Translations under genes and position numbers: made by a program
In this document: positions 1 through 9,000 of the stretch, piece after piece
Numbering within the stretch: the stretch's first letter is position 1
Layout: each line of letters begins with the position of its first letter
Origin: an uncultured Saprospiraceae bacterium
GTDB lineage: Bacteria; Bacteroidota; Bacteroidia; Chitinophagales; Saprospiraceae
DNA: 40,297 nt
Assembly: GCA_937951685.1 (NCBI GenBank)
Contig: CALFBG010000247.1
Span: 1-40,297, forward strand
Direction of reading: 5' to 3'
Notes under the pieces: model-generated
Told to the model about the DNA's origin: nothing
Databases searched by the model: none
Seen by the model: only the letters and a program-made list of their open reading frames with translations

Positions 1-979
1 GCAAATCGTTCTCAACACAATTTTTAACTAAAGGATGGTAAACCCCAACTAGCTCTAGCTCTTTTTGCGGTGTGGTAAAAATAGGTTGGCTATAAAATGG
101 CAACTCCGAACGCAAGCGATTGATTGAAAGTAGCAGGTCAATTTTTCCAATAAAATCAAACAAAGATTTAATTGCCGGTCGAGCCACTTGAATATCATCG
201 ACGACCGTATGAAAAGTACTAATTTCCGTTAGTGTGATAATTTTGAACAACTCGAAAATATACCAGATGAGCGAAGTGATTTCATTACCCTGCAAGTTTT
301 CCGTTTTGAGTAATAACACTTTTCCTGTCAGTTTTTCAATTTGATGAATCTGCTTGGTAAGCGTTGCTTCAATATCTTTTCCTGATTGCGTATACACTAA
401 GAGTTGCTTCGCCGTTTTGGTTAGTCGTACCAGCCGCGCAAAGATCGCTGCGAAATTACCAATTCGCATTTTGTGCCAATAATGCAGAAAAAGATTAATC
501 GCAAAAATCACGAGTAACAACAATAAAAAACTGGGATAAAAGAAACTCGCAAAAATGCTGAGGAAGGTAATCATTTGCAACACCCGAATGACACTGAAAA
601 AATTAAGTCGTGGTGGCAAATCGCCAAAAATTAAAAAGGGAAAATAATAATCATTGCTCGTCGACAGTTGTGACAAAATCTTTTGCAGGGCAAGCGTACG
701 TTTTTCCTCTTGAGCGTAAAAGTTCAATTCATTTTCCAGGGCAGTAGCTTCCGCTTCACTCGTTTCCAGTCGCCGTAATCGATCATATAAATATTGCTGT
801 CCAACGGCAGAAATCGTTCGATCAATCGACGCAAAGAAATCATGGAAATCTAAATCCTCCACCGAGCGGTCACTCAAAGTATATTGCGTAGCTTCCATGT
901 CATTCAACGAAAAATATTCTTGAATGACGGCAAAGTTAAAACTATCTTTTGGCTTAGCCTTGATCGTTTCTGGCTCCAT
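1..979 (-). CDS. MutS-family protein with membrane segments, partial (3' end outside window)
   Basis: Reading from the ATG at 979 on the minus strand gives an uninterrupted 326-codon frame that runs off the window start. The N-terminal part has a MutS core-like stretch (DLDFHDFFASIDRTISAVGQ, about residues 43-61, then QYLYDRLRR). A strongly hydrophobic block at about residues 128-167 suggests two membrane segments. The translation ends with GVYHPLVKNCVEN, which matches the segment just before the Walker A loop in MutS ATPases, so the ATPase domain should lie just outside the window. This fits the Bacteroidota MutS-like proteins that lack the mismatch-recognition domain and carry a hydrophobic insert; it is not canonical MutS. 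It is the last visible gene of a minus-strand run, 50 bp after thiL. The function of this subfamily is not established. Family call good, role unknown. Confidence 0.75.
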   Translation of the reverse strand, partial: MEPETIKAKPKDSFNFAVIQEYFSLNDMEATQYTLSDRSVEDLDFHDFFASIDRTISAVGQQYLYDRLRRLETSEAEATALENELNFYAQEEKRTLALQKILSQLSTSNDYYFPFLIFGDLPPRLNFFSVIRVLQMITFLSIFASFFYPSFLLLLLVIFAINLFLHYWHKMRIGNFAAIFARLVRLTKTAKQLLVYTQSGKDIEATLTKQIHQIEKLTGKVLLLKTENLQGNEITSLIWYIFELFKIITLTEISTFHTVVDDIQVARPAIKSLFDFIGKIDLLLSINRLRSELPFYSQPIFTTPQKELELVGVYHPLVKNCVENDL

Positions 980-1029
980 CGTTTTAGTTCTTTTCCGCAA
1001 ACACCTTGAATCTTAACGCAGCTTTTTCC

Positions 1030-2067
1030 TTAAAAATGACGCCAACCCTGCGCTTTGATGGCGTGCACATTACCACCTTTGGTGTGCAAGTTAATTCCAT
1101 CCGCTGCGGGAACCATTTCACCCATGATATAAATGTCTGGTAGGTATTTTATTTTTTCGATTTGATCTGGCGCAATGGTAAATAACAATTCGTAATCTTC
1201 ACCACCACTCAAGGCGCAAGTAATCGGATCTAGTTTAAAATTGATCGCTTGTAATTCTGTGTCCGGATGTAAGGGTACGCCACTTTCTTCGACGAATGCG
1301 CCCACTTTCGATTGCTTACAAAGATGAAAAACCTCCGAAGCTAAACCATCTGAAATATCAATCATCGCCGTTGGCACCAACTCCGATTTCGCGAACAACT
1401 CAATCATATCAACTCGCGCTTCCGGTTTCAACTGTCGCCCCACCAAATAATTTTGTCCTTCCAAGTCTGGTTGTACCCCAGGATTAGACAAATAAATTTG
1501 CTTCTCTCTTTCGAGCAATTGTAAGCCAAGGTAAGCCGCTCCTAAATTTCCCGTAACACATAGTAAATCACCTACACTTGCGGTACTTCGATACGTGGTA
1601 GTTTCTTTTTTCCCTTGTCCAATCGCCGTCACACTAATCACGAGTCCTTTCGGAGAAGAAGTCGTATCTCCACCAACGAGATCTACTTTATAATATTTAC
1701 AAGCGGCTTCTATACCTGCGTATAATTCTTCCAACGCTTCTACCGAAAACCGATTCGAAATCGCGATCGAAACCGTAATTTGTTCAGGAATACCATTCAT
1801 CGCATAAATATCCGAGAGATTAACGACGACGGCTTTATAGCCTAAATGCTTCAATGGCATATACATCAAATCAAAATGAATCCCTTCTACCAAAAAATCA
1901 GTAGAAACCAATTTGACACCGTCTTTCGTTTCAATCACCGCCGCATCGTCACCTACGCCCTTCAGCGTAGAAGCATTCCGATTGACAAAATTCTTGGTGA
2001 GATGATCAATCACTCCAAACTCTCCTAACTCATTAACGTCGGTTCTTTTTCCAAAATCGTTTACCAT
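1030..2067 (-). CDS. thiL: Thiamine-monophosphate kinase ThiL
   Basis: ThiL phosphorylates thiamine monophosphate to thiamine diphosphate with ATP, the last step of cofactor B1 synthesis, in the cytoplasm. The 345-residue length is normal. Visible family motifs are ELGEFGVIDHLT near the N-terminus, the metal-binding GVGDDAAVIE (about residues 37-46, with paired Asp 40/41), STDFLVEGIHFD (about 55-66), LVGGDTTSS in the middle, ISDGLASE, and the C-terminal SGGEDYELLFT. The ATG at 2067 places the conserved ELGEFG block at residues 13-18, as is usual. It is the third gene of a minus-strand run after the DUF4834-like gene and the pseudouridine synthase (56-bp gap), so it is probably co-transcribed with them. 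Nothing is truncated. Confidence 0.95.
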   Translation of the reverse strand: MVNDFGKRTDVNELGEFGVIDHLTKNFVNRNASTLKGVGDDAAVIETKDGVKLVSTDFLVEGIHFDLMYMPLKHLGYKAVVVNLSDIYAMNGIPEQITVSIAISNRFSVEALEELYAGIEAACKYYKVDLVGGDTTSSPKGLVISVTAIGQGKKETTTYRSTASVGDLLCVTGNLGAAYLGLQLLEREKQIYLSNPGVQPDLEGQNYLVGRQLKPEARVDMIELFAKSELVPTAMIDISDGLASEVFHLCKQSKVGAFVEESGVPLHPDTELQAINFKLDPITCALSGGEDYELLFTIAPDQIEKIKYLPDIYIMGEMVPAADGINLHTKGGNVHAIKAQGWRHF

Positions 2068-2123
2068 GATATTCTAATTTTGATACTTTGACAAATGCTA
2101 TCATCTAAAGCAACTGCTTATTT

Positions 2124-2798
2124 TTATTTGGGTAAATCCGCTGCAAAGGCATCCCAGATTACTTCTTGGGGTGGCGGTGTTTGTAAAATGACTTTTTCTT
2201 TGGTTACGGGATGCTTGAAACTTAAAGAGAACGCGTGAAGGTGGATCGATCGATCTTTGTTCCCTCGGCGAAATCCATATTTCACATCTCCTTTGATGGG
2301 ACAATTAATCGCTGCTAATTGTGCGCGGATTTGGTGAAATCGTCCCGTAATCAATTTAATTTTCAATAAATGGTAGCGCTCGCTGCTCGCTAATATTTCG
2401 TAGCTCAACTCTGCCCGTTGCGCAGCTTTCACTGCTTCCGTATGCGCAATCGCTTTGTGCTTGCGCGCATCTTTGACCAAATAATGCACTAATGTTCCTT
2501 TGGGCGCAGCTGGTTTTTCTTTAACCACTGCGAGATAGGTTTTATCTACCGTGCGTTCTTGAAATTGAGCGTTCAACTTTGCAAGTGCCTTTTTATTTTT
2601 AGCAAATAAAACGACTCCACTTGCTGGTCGATCCAAGCGATGAATGAGTTGTAACTTTGATTTACAATAAATTTCGGCCAAGTCCAACAAAGACTTATCT
2701 TCCGTTTTATCTGGCTGCACGCCTAATAAAGGAGGCTTAGCAAAAGCAATGAGTTGATTATTTTTGTAAATAATAAGGTCTCCAATATTGTCAATCAT
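2124..2798 (-). CDS. RluA-family RNA pseudouridine synthase
   Basis: This is a 224-residue enzyme that would isomerise uridine to pseudouridine in rRNA or tRNA. The catalytic motif is HRLDRPASGVVLFAK, with the predicted nucleophile Asp56; most RluA proteins have HRLDRxTSG, so Pro-Ala is a mild variant. Also visible are the KTYLAVVKEKP segment and GRFHQIRAQLAAINCPIKGD, the conserved C-terminal block. There is no N-terminal S4 RNA-binding domain, so it is a short single-domain RluA member, and the target uridine cannot be read from sequence. It starts 38 bp after the DUF4834-like gene and ends 56 bp before thiL, on the same strand, which suggests one operon. Confidence 0.9.
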   Translation of the reverse strand: MIDNIGDLIIYKNNQLIAFAKPPLLGVQPDKTEDKSLLDLAEIYCKSKLQLIHRLDRPASGVVLFAKNKKALAKLNAQFQERTVDKTYLAVVKEKPAAPKGTLVHYLVKDARKHKAIAHTEAVKAAQRAELSYEILASSERYHLLKIKLITGRFHQIRAQLAAINCPIKGDVKYGFRRGNKDRSIHLHAFSLSFKHPVTKEKVILQTPPPQEVIWDAFAADLPK

Positions 2799-2836
2799 AC
2801 TAATTTTACGTTTAAATGGCTATTCAAAGACTTAGA

Positions 2837-2986
2837 TTAGTCTATTTCTTCGTAGTCAATGTAATCATCTTCCTCTGCTAATTTATCATCTAGAACTTCT
2901 CTCGACTTCCCCGCAGGCAAGCTCGATTGAAAAACGAGCCGATAAAGTAAAAAAAGCAAAATTCCGATCGTGATAAACTTAATCAT
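2837..2986 (-). CDS. Small membrane protein, DUF4834-like (49 aa)
   Basis: A 49-residue frame begins MIKFITIGILLFLLYRLVF and ends DDYIDYEEID. It has one N-terminal membrane segment (about residues 2-19) followed by a short acidic cytoplasmic tail. This architecture, and especially the final D/E-Y-x-D-Y-E-E-I tail, is what I know from DUF4834 proteins of Bacteroidota, although this copy is shorter than most. A candidate -7 promoter box (complement of 3002-3009) sits 16 bp before the ATG, so this gene probably opens the operon with the pseudouridine synthase, thiL and the MutS-like gene. Function unknown. The gene is easily missed because of its size. Confidence 0.7.
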   Translation of the reverse strand: MIKFITIGILLFLLYRLVFQSSLPAGKSREVLDDKLAEEDDYIDYEEID

Positions 2987-3001
2987 TAGCCAATTTTTTC
3001 G

Positions 3002-3009
3002 CAAAGATA
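3002..3009 (-). promoter_or_regulatory. Candidate -7 promoter box (TATCTTTG) for the DUF4834-like/rlu/thiL/mutS-like run
   Basis: On the minus strand the sequence reads TATCTTTG, a full match to the Bacteroidota -7 consensus TAnnTTTG. The ATG of the first gene follows 16 bp later, giving a very short leader. No good -33 TTTG box is seen at the usual spacing, so this rests on the -7 box and its position. Confidence 0.5.
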
Positions 3010-3499
3010 CCACTTCAAGCGCAACTATTCGCTACTAGGCTCTAGTTGTTTTAAAATTCGAAGTAATGCCGAGGTATCAGGTTTTTCTAGTCGTTGATCC
3101 TATTTTTTGGAGGCATGATAGCTTTCCCAATCGAGGATAAGAAGAAGCACAGAACAAAAAACAGATCCGAACAAACCAATTTCAGCTAATACTTAGTAGA
3201 TTTTTTTAGCTTAATTCGTTTCATATAGCAAAAAAACTGCATATTTAGCCCGATTTTTGTATAATCAGAACTTGTGCCTCTAATTCAAAGTTAAGGGCTA
3301 CAAAGACTTACAATATTTTATTACATTTGCAGTTCTTATAAAAAGTTGTGAAAATTTAAATAACTCATTATAAGTGCTTGTACTTAAATCGTTTAATGAT
3401 AAACTTATTTTAAAATAATTCCTACCTTTTTCAGGGTTATTTCAATCAACGTTTCTAAGCTTAAAAGTACAAGGGCTTTCGCTAGTAAATAAAAACTAA
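3010..3499. other. Intergenic region between divergent operons
   Basis: About 490 bp with no intact gene. On the minus strand, one frame after the TAA at 3193-3195 reads VLAEIGLFGSVFCSVLLLI and on to KK, then a TAG (3100-3102), then DQRLEKPDTSALLRILKQLE and a second stop at 3025-3027. The second part has a protein-like composition, so this may be a decayed small gene, but no ATG start is present. The right half is AT-rich and carries the promoter box for the DUF2723 gene. Confidence 0.35.
3322..3329 (+). promoter_or_regulatory. Candidate -7 promoter box (TACATTTG) for the DUF2723 gene
   Basis: TACATTTG fully matches TAnnTTTG. It lies about 170 bp before the start codon at 3500, so the transcript would have a long AT-rich leader. 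No clear -33 box is present at 19-21 bp spacing. Weak to moderate support. Confidence 0.35.
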
Positions 3500-6400
3500 A
3501 TGAATTTTAAAAGGATTACCAATATAGCAGGATGGACGGTTTTTACCATCGCTTTTATTGTCTACTATCTTTCGGTTGAACGAACGGGAAGCCTATGGGA
3601 TTGTGGTGAATTTATTGCTGGAGCTTACAAGCTACAGGTCGTTCACCCGCCAGGAGCACCTATTTTTCTAATTGTGGGTCGAATGTTTACTTGGGTAGCT
3701 GAGTTGATTTCTGATGATCCGCAAGATATTGCCTTCGCTGTCAACTTATCTTCGGGCGTTTATGCAGCCTTTACAGCTATGTTTGTGGCTTGGTGTACGA
3801 TCATGTTGGGTAAATTAGCTTTATTAGGTCGGGTTAAAATGCCTGATAGTGCCGAGTCCTTGGCCTTAGCAGGCGCAGGTGTCGTAGCAGGGTTGGCAAC
3901 CGCTTTCTCTTCTTCCATCTGGTTCTCCGCCGTAGAAGGTGAGGTTTATGCCATGTCTACCTTTTTTACCGCACTAACCCTATGGTCTATGGTCAAATGG
4001 TACTATTTACCAGATACTCCTAAGACCGATCGTTGGTTGATTTTTGCTGTTTTTGCGGCAGGATTATCCATCGGAGTACACTTATTGAGTTTATTGACTT
4101 TCCCTGCCTTAGCCTTATTTTATTATTTTAAAAAGTTTAGAGACCATAGCTGGTTGGGCATGGGAATTGCCGCAGCCGCAGGTGTTTTATCAATCTCAGT
4201 GATTCAGCTACTCGTGATTATCGGTATTCCGACGCTCTGGAGTAAGATGGAATTATTAACCGTCAACGGAATGGGCTTACCGCCACACTCTGGCTTAATC
4301 CCCGTCGTCATCATTATTGGTTCTGCTATCTTTTTTGGCTTACGCTATGCACATAAAACGCAAAATGCAACCTTACAAAAGATCATCGTTGGATTGTCTT
4401 TAGTGGTCGTTGCCTTCTCCACGATTGGAGTCGTCGTCATTCGAGCAAATGCCAATACGCCAATCAACATGAACGCGCCAAGTGATGTCATGCGTTTGAT
4501 TCCTTATTTAAATCGGGAGCAATACGGAGAGCGACCATTCTTATATGGTCCTTGGTACGGAGCAAAACCACGAAAAACAGAAACCACTCCACGCTACGGT
4601 TTAGTAGGAGATCGTTACGAAATTGTTGATCAAAAAATTGAATACGTTTTTGATTCAAAAGATAAAATGCTCTTACCGAGAATGGGAGATTATACCCAAA
4701 GTCGACCGCAATTGTACGACCGAGAATGGCGAGCCAAAGGCAAAACGGGGAAACCTTCTCAATTAGAAAACATTGGCTTTCTCCTTCGTTACCAAATTGG
4801 TCATATGTACTTCCGCTATTTCATGTGGAATTTTGCGGGAAGACAAAACGGAGAACAAGGATATCATCCTAATGATGTAAAAAGTGGGAACTGGTTATCA
4901 GGAATCCCCTTTGTCGATAGTGCGCGACTGTACAATCAGAGTCAGTTGCCAACTTCTATGGTGGAACATAAAGCCCGGAATAAATACTTTTTCTTACCCA
5001 TCATTTTTGGGTTGATCGGTATTTTCTTCCACTTCCGCAAAAGTCGTAAAGATGCACTTGGTTTATTAGCCCTTTTCATCATTACAGGAATTGGAATTAT
5101 CATTTATTCGAATCAACCTCCACACGAACCACGGGAGCGAGATTACGTATTAATCGGTTCCTTCTTTACTTTCTGTATTTGGATTGGAATGGGCGTCTTG
5201 GGCTTATTTGAAATGTTTAGGAGTCGGATGAATACGAGTATTGCCGCACCGCTTGCCGTTGCCCTCGTCATGCTTGCTCCCGTAATCATGGGTTTTCAAA
5301 ACTTTGATGATCACTCTAGAAGACACCACACGGGGTCCAGAGATTATGCGACAAATTTCTTAAATTCTTGTGCGCCCAATGCGATTATTTTTACTTATGG
5401 TGATAATGATACTTATCCATTATGGTATGCGCAGGAAGTAGAAAAGATTCGTACCGATGTCAGAGTGGTTAATCTAAGTTTAATTGCCGTCGATTGGTAC
5501 ATTGATCAATTGCGACGAAAAGTAAATGATTCCGAAGCGATCAAAATGACCATTCCACGAACGGCGTATCGAGGTAAGAAGAGAAATCAAATTCCATTTA
5601 TTATTCAAGATGGTGACGAAGCCCGACGCATGGCACTTGGTGATGCCATCAAGCATTTAGGTACTGACTTTTCTAAGCAATTAAGAGGTCAGTTGGAAAC
5701 CTATTTACCTGCGCGTAAGTTTTACATTCCAGTCAATAAGCAACAAGCGATCAATAGTGGCGCCGTCAGCATTAAAGATACCGCCAATATTGTAGATCGG
5801 ATTAACTTTGGTTACGGTGGTGGTAAATCACAATTACTAAAAGGAGATATTGCGGTACTAGATATTATTCAGTCTAACCTTTGGGAACGACCTATTTATT
5901 TTGCCGTAACCTGTAGAGAAGAATCTTTACAAGGTTTGGGTAGCTACCTCCGATTAGAAGGTTTAGGTTCGCGTTTGGTGCCACTGCGCCCCAACAAATC
6001 TCCAGAACAAGCTCGACAAGATCGACAGTACGGATTAGTGGGTATGGGAAGTGTAGATACGGATAAAGTGAAAGAAAATATTATCAATAAATTCCGTTGG
6101 GGTAATTTCGATAAGGAAAACTTATTTGTGGATCGAAGTTATGCACCAAGCGTACAAATGCAAACTTTAGTTTTCTTACGTACCGCCAAAGCAATGGTAG
6201 AAAAAGGAGATAATCAGGGAGCAATTGATTTGATGGATCAGTATTTTGAGGCTTTCCCTCATATGAACTTCCAGTACGATAATATTACCTTCCAAATGAT
6301 GCTCAATTACGTCAACGCGGGTGCGTACGAAAAAGCCAAGCCGCACTTGAAAATCTTAGCGAACGAAGTCATGGAACATCTATACTTCTTTACTTCGATC

Positions 6401-6568
6401 GACGATAATGCACGGGCTGCTTTCCAGCGAGACATTGCCTTGATGATGCAGAATAAAGATAACATCATGAGACTCGTCAAGCAACAAAAAGATACCGAGT
6501 TGGAGAAAGAATTCAATGAGATGTTTATTGATTTCCAAGATCCTTCTCAAGTGCCGTTACCGAATTAA
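3500..6568 (+). CDS. DUF2723 (TMEM260-like) multi-pass membrane protein, probable protein O-glycosyltransferase
   Basis: A 1022-residue protein with many membrane segments in its first half (residues about 8-320), a second hydrophobic cluster at about 495-600, and a soluble C-terminal region of about 400 residues with repeated helices. The motif SLWDCGEFIAGAYKLQVVHP at about residues 31-50, just after the first membrane segment, has the acidic Asp34/Glu37 pair expected of a GT-C type catalytic loop. HEPRERDYVLIGSFF after a later segment is another conserved block. DUF2723 proteins are related to TMEM260, an O-mannosyltransferase, so transfer of a sugar from a lipid donor to exported proteins is the likely role, by inference. 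The gene is monocistronic in appearance: candidate promoter at 3322 and a strong terminator at 6643. Confidence 0.85.
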   Translation: MNFKRITNIAGWTVFTIAFIVYYLSVERTGSLWDCGEFIAGAYKLQVVHPPGAPIFLIVGRMFTWVAELISDDPQDIAFAVNLSSGVYAAFTAMFVAWCTIMLGKLALLGRVKMPDSAESLALAGAGVVAGLATAFSSSIWFSAVEGEVYAMSTFFTALTLWSMVKWYYLPDTPKTDRWLIFAVFAAGLSIGVHLLSLLTFPALALFYYFKKFRDHSWLGMGIAAAAGVLSISVIQLLVIIGIPTLWSKMELLTVNGMGLPPHSGLIPVVIIIGSAIFFGLRYAHKTQNATLQKIIVGLSLVVVAFSTIGVVVIRANANTPINMNAPSDVMRLIPYLNREQYGERPFLYGPWYGAKPRKTETTPRYGLVGDRYEIVDQKIEYVFDSKDKMLLPRMGDYTQSRPQLYDREWRAKGKTGKPSQLENIGFLLRYQIGHMYFRYFMWNFAGRQNGEQGYHPNDVKSGNWLSGIPFVDSARLYNQSQLPTSMVEHKARNKYFFLPIIFGLIGIFFHFRKSRKDALGLLALFIITGIGIIIYSNQPPHEPRERDYVLIGSFFTFCIWIGMGVLGLFEMFRSRMNTSIAAPLAVALVMLAPVIMGFQNFDDHSRRHHTGSRDYATNFLNSCAPNAIIFTYGDNDTYPLWYAQEVEKIRTDVRVVNLSLIAVDWYIDQLRRKVNDSEAIKMTIPRTAYRGKKRNQIPFIIQDGDEARRMALGDAIKHLGTDFSKQLRGQLETYLPARKFYIPVNKQQAINSGAVSIKDTANIVDRINFGYGGGKSQLLKGDIAVLDIIQSNLWERPIYFAVTCREESLQGLGSYLRLEGLGSRLVPLRPNKSPEQARQDRQYGLVGMGSVDTDKVKENIINKFRWGNFDKENLFVDRSYAPSVQMQTLVFLRTAKAMVEKGDNQGAIDLMDQYFEAFPHMNFQYDNITFQMMLNYVNAGAYEKAKPHLKILANEVMEHLYFFTSIDDNARAAFQRDIALMMQNKDNIMRLVKQQKDTELEKEFNEMFIDFQDPSQVPLPN

Positions 6569-6642
6569 GCACGAGTCTGGAGACTTAAAATTTACGAAAG
6601 CGATGAATCCCCGTAGGATTTTCCTAAAAGAATCGCTTATTT

Positions 6643-6680
6643 ATGTGGATACCGTTATCTTAGCGGTATCCACATTTTTT
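6643..6680 (+). terminator. Rho-independent terminator after the DUF2723 gene
   Basis: A 12-bp perfect stem (ATGTGGATACCG at 6643-6654 pairing with CGGTATCCACAT at 6664-6675), a 9-nt loop, and a run of T continuing to 6680. It lies 75 bp after the stop codon and separates this gene from rpiB. Confidence 0.9.
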
Positions 6681-6727
6681 ATTTGGATCAAGACTTTATC
6701 ATACAAGCTTAATTTATTATTTCAAAG

Positions 6728-7168
6728 ATGAAAAAAAGAACCATCGCTATTGGATGTGATCACGCTGGGTTTCCTTACAAAAACAGCATTATTACTTTAC
6801 TTGAAACAAAAGGAATTCAAGTACTAGACTTAGGAACAAATTCTACAGATTCCGTAGATTATGCCGACTTCATTCACCCCGTTGCTAATCATATTGAAGC
6901 CGGAGAAGCAGCACTCGGTATCATCCTCTGTGGTAGTGGCAACGGTGTTGCGATGACCGCCAATAAGCATCAAGGTATTCGAGCCGCTATCGCTTGGCAA
7001 GAAGACTTGGCAAGTTTGGCGAGACAACATAATGATGCGAATGTCTTGGCACTTCCCGTACGATTTGTCTCGGAAGAACTAGCTTTAAAAATGGTCGATA
7101 TTTTTATTAGTACCGAATTTGAAGGCGGACGACACGAGCGACGAGTAGATAAAATTGCTTGTTGTTAA
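6728..7168 (+). CDS. rpiB: Ribose-5-phosphate isomerase B
   Basis: RpiB interconverts ribose 5-phosphate and ribulose 5-phosphate in the pentose phosphate pathway. The 146-residue length is normal for the LacAB/RpiB family. The start IAIGCDHAGF carries the substrate-binding Asp-His (residues 11-12), CGSGNGVAMTANK carries the catalytic-base cysteine Cys68 in the GSGNG form of the anion-hole loop, ARQHNDANVLALP carries the phosphate-binding histidine His101, and the C-terminal GGRHERRVDKI carries the two conserved arginines. It is preceded by the DUF2723 terminator, so it has its own promoter, which I could not place with confidence. A stand-alone gene in this window. Confidence 0.93.
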   Translation: MKKRTIAIGCDHAGFPYKNSIITLLETKGIQVLDLGTNSTDSVDYADFIHPVANHIEAGEAALGIILCGSGNGVAMTANKHQGIRAAIAWQEDLASLARQHNDANVLALPVRFVSEELALKMVDIFISTEFEGGRHERRVDKIACC

Positions 7169-7316
7169 AGTTGGTTTGCACGTAACTCAACTTGATAATC
7201 ATTTGCTGATCAATTATAATTATTTAACCTAAATTAAGTAGGCTTAGTACACTGTAATCTAAATTTAAAATTTTCATACAAAGTCCATTTCCTACTTAGC
7301 TAACGCAATGTTCATA

Positions 7317-8912
7317 ATGAAGAAATTATTGCCCCTATTTATTTTGCCCTTGCTCTTGCTCGGTTGTTCTGGTTTAAAGAGAGGAGCTTCTAGTAAAATT
7401 ATTGATCCCGCTACTTTGGCGAAGGAAATTACCGCAGCAGACTTAAAAACACATTTAACGATTCTAGCTTCCGACGAATTTGAAGGTCGCGAGACGGGAA
7501 CGGAAGGCAACAAGAAAGCGGCCAATTACATCGCAGGTGTTTTTGAAGAAAATGGTTTACCTAAAATCGGAGCAGATGATTCTTATTTCCAACCGGTACA
7601 ATTCAATTGGACCAACTGGGAAGACATCGAAATATTTGTTGGAAATAAAAGATTTAAACACCTCTGGAATTTTATTTCTTTTTCCGAACGCAATGTTGAT
7701 ATGCCCGAACTCAAAGCATCAGAAATTACTTTTCTGGGCTACGGAATTGACGATCCTAAATATAATGATTACCAAGACGTAGATGTAAAGGGCAAAGTGG
7801 TTTTAGTTTATAAAGGGGAACCGATGAACGAAGCTGGAAAATCTTACCTATCCGGTACGACGGAAGTTTCTGCTTGGTCAACCGATTGGACTAAAAAATT
7901 AGTCGCAGCAAAAAAACACGGTGTCAAAGCGATTTTAATTGTAGAAAATGAGATTCAAAAAATGTTGGCTGAAAATCGCCGTTTTTTGATTGGTCCAACC
8001 CTAACTATGGGCGATAAAAAAGCAACAGATACTTATGTCAATAATTGTTACATTTCTACCGATATCGCTAAAGAAATTATTGGTGACCGTTTACCAGAAG
8101 TCATTGCGGCGAGAGAGCAAATCAAAAAAACGGGAAAAGCGGAGGCGATTAACATTCAGCAGGACTTCACTTTGATACAAAAAAAGAAGGAAAGAAGCTT
8201 GATCGGTGAGAACGTTTTGGGATACATCGAAGGCAGTGATCCCGTTTTGAAAAAAGAAATTGTTGTAATTACGGCACACTATGATCATTTAGGAAAAAGA
8301 GGCGACGGTATTTATAATGGCGCAGATGATAATGGTTCGGGGACTTCAACCTTATTGGAAGTGGCACAAGCCTTAGCCAAGGCTAAAAGTCAAGGCGTCG
8401 GTCCTAAGCGTAGCATTTTAGTGATGCTCGTTACGGGAGAAGAAAAAGGATTATTGGGTTCTCAATATTATACGGAGCATCCTATTTTTCCTTTAGAGAA
8501 TACCATTGTAGATATTAATGTAGATATGGTAGGTCGCGTTGACGAAAAATACCAAGATAATCCAAATTATATTTACGTTATTGGTTCGGATCGGTTGAGC
8601 ACGGAGTTGCATACCATCAACGAGGCGATGAATAAAAAATATACGAATCTAACCTTGGATTATACTTACAATGCAGAAAGTGATCCGAATCGTTATTACT
8701 ATCGATCAGATCATTATAATTTTGCGGAGAAAGGAATTCCTGCCATTTTTTATTTTAATGGTACTCACAAAGATTATCACCGAACGTCTGATACGGTTGA
8801 TAAAATTAATTTTGAAAAAATGGAAATTATTGCCAAGTTGGTTTTTCATACGGCTTGGGAATTAGCCAATCGGGAGAAGCGGATTGTGGTAGATGTAACG
8901 CCCGATAGTTAA
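7317..8912 (+). CDS. M28-family metallopeptidase, lipoprotein
   Basis: Two in-frame ATGs occur at 7308 and 7317. I prefer 7317 because it begins MKKLLPLFILPLLLLGC, a lipoprotein signal with the lipidated Cys at residue 17. The mature protein starts with the M28 dimerisation/N-terminal block EFEGRETGTEGNKKAANYIA, then a PA-like insert (about residues 120-290), then the zinc-dependent catalytic domain: ITAHYDHLG, NGADDNGSGTSTLLEVA, VTGEEKGLLGSQYY, INVDMVGRVD and THKDYHRTSDT. These supply the His, Asp, Glu, Asp and His ligands and the catalytic Glu of a co-catalytic two-zinc aminopeptidase. It would remove N-terminal residues from peptides in the periplasm or at the outer membrane. A strong terminator follows at 8956. 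Substrate range is not readable. Confidence 0.92.
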   Translation: MKKLLPLFILPLLLLGCSGLKRGASSKIIDPATLAKEITAADLKTHLTILASDEFEGRETGTEGNKKAANYIAGVFEENGLPKIGADDSYFQPVQFNWTNWEDIEIFVGNKRFKHLWNFISFSERNVDMPELKASEITFLGYGIDDPKYNDYQDVDVKGKVVLVYKGEPMNEAGKSYLSGTTEVSAWSTDWTKKLVAAKKHGVKAILIVENEIQKMLAENRRFLIGPTLTMGDKKATDTYVNNCYISTDIAKEIIGDRLPEVIAAREQIKKTGKAEAINIQQDFTLIQKKKERSLIGENVLGYIEGSDPVLKKEIVVITAHYDHLGKRGDGIYNGADDNGSGTSTLLEVAQALAKAKSQGVGPKRSILVMLVTGEEKGLLGSQYYTEHPIFPLENTIVDINVDMVGRVDEKYQDNPNYIYVIGSDRLSTELHTINEAMNKKYTNLTLDYTYNAESDPNRYYYRSDHYNFAEKGIPAIFYFNGTHKDYHRTSDTVDKINFEKMEIIAKLVFHTAWELANREKRIVVDVTPDS

Positions 8913-8955
8913 AAAAAACTGCGTTTCTTTTGCAAAAGCAATCAATACGAAAAAA

Positions 8956-8986
8956 GGGATCAAGCAATGTTGCTTGATCCCTTTTT
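8956..8986 (+). terminator. Rho-independent terminator after the M28 peptidase gene
   Basis: GGGATCAAGC pairs with GCTTGATCCC around a short AATGTT loop (stem arms extend to 12 bp on paper), followed by TTTTT at 8982-8986. The A-run before the stem pairs with the T-run, so it could also work in the other direction. Confidence 0.9.
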
Positions 8987-9000
8987 GGTTTTTAATAAAA

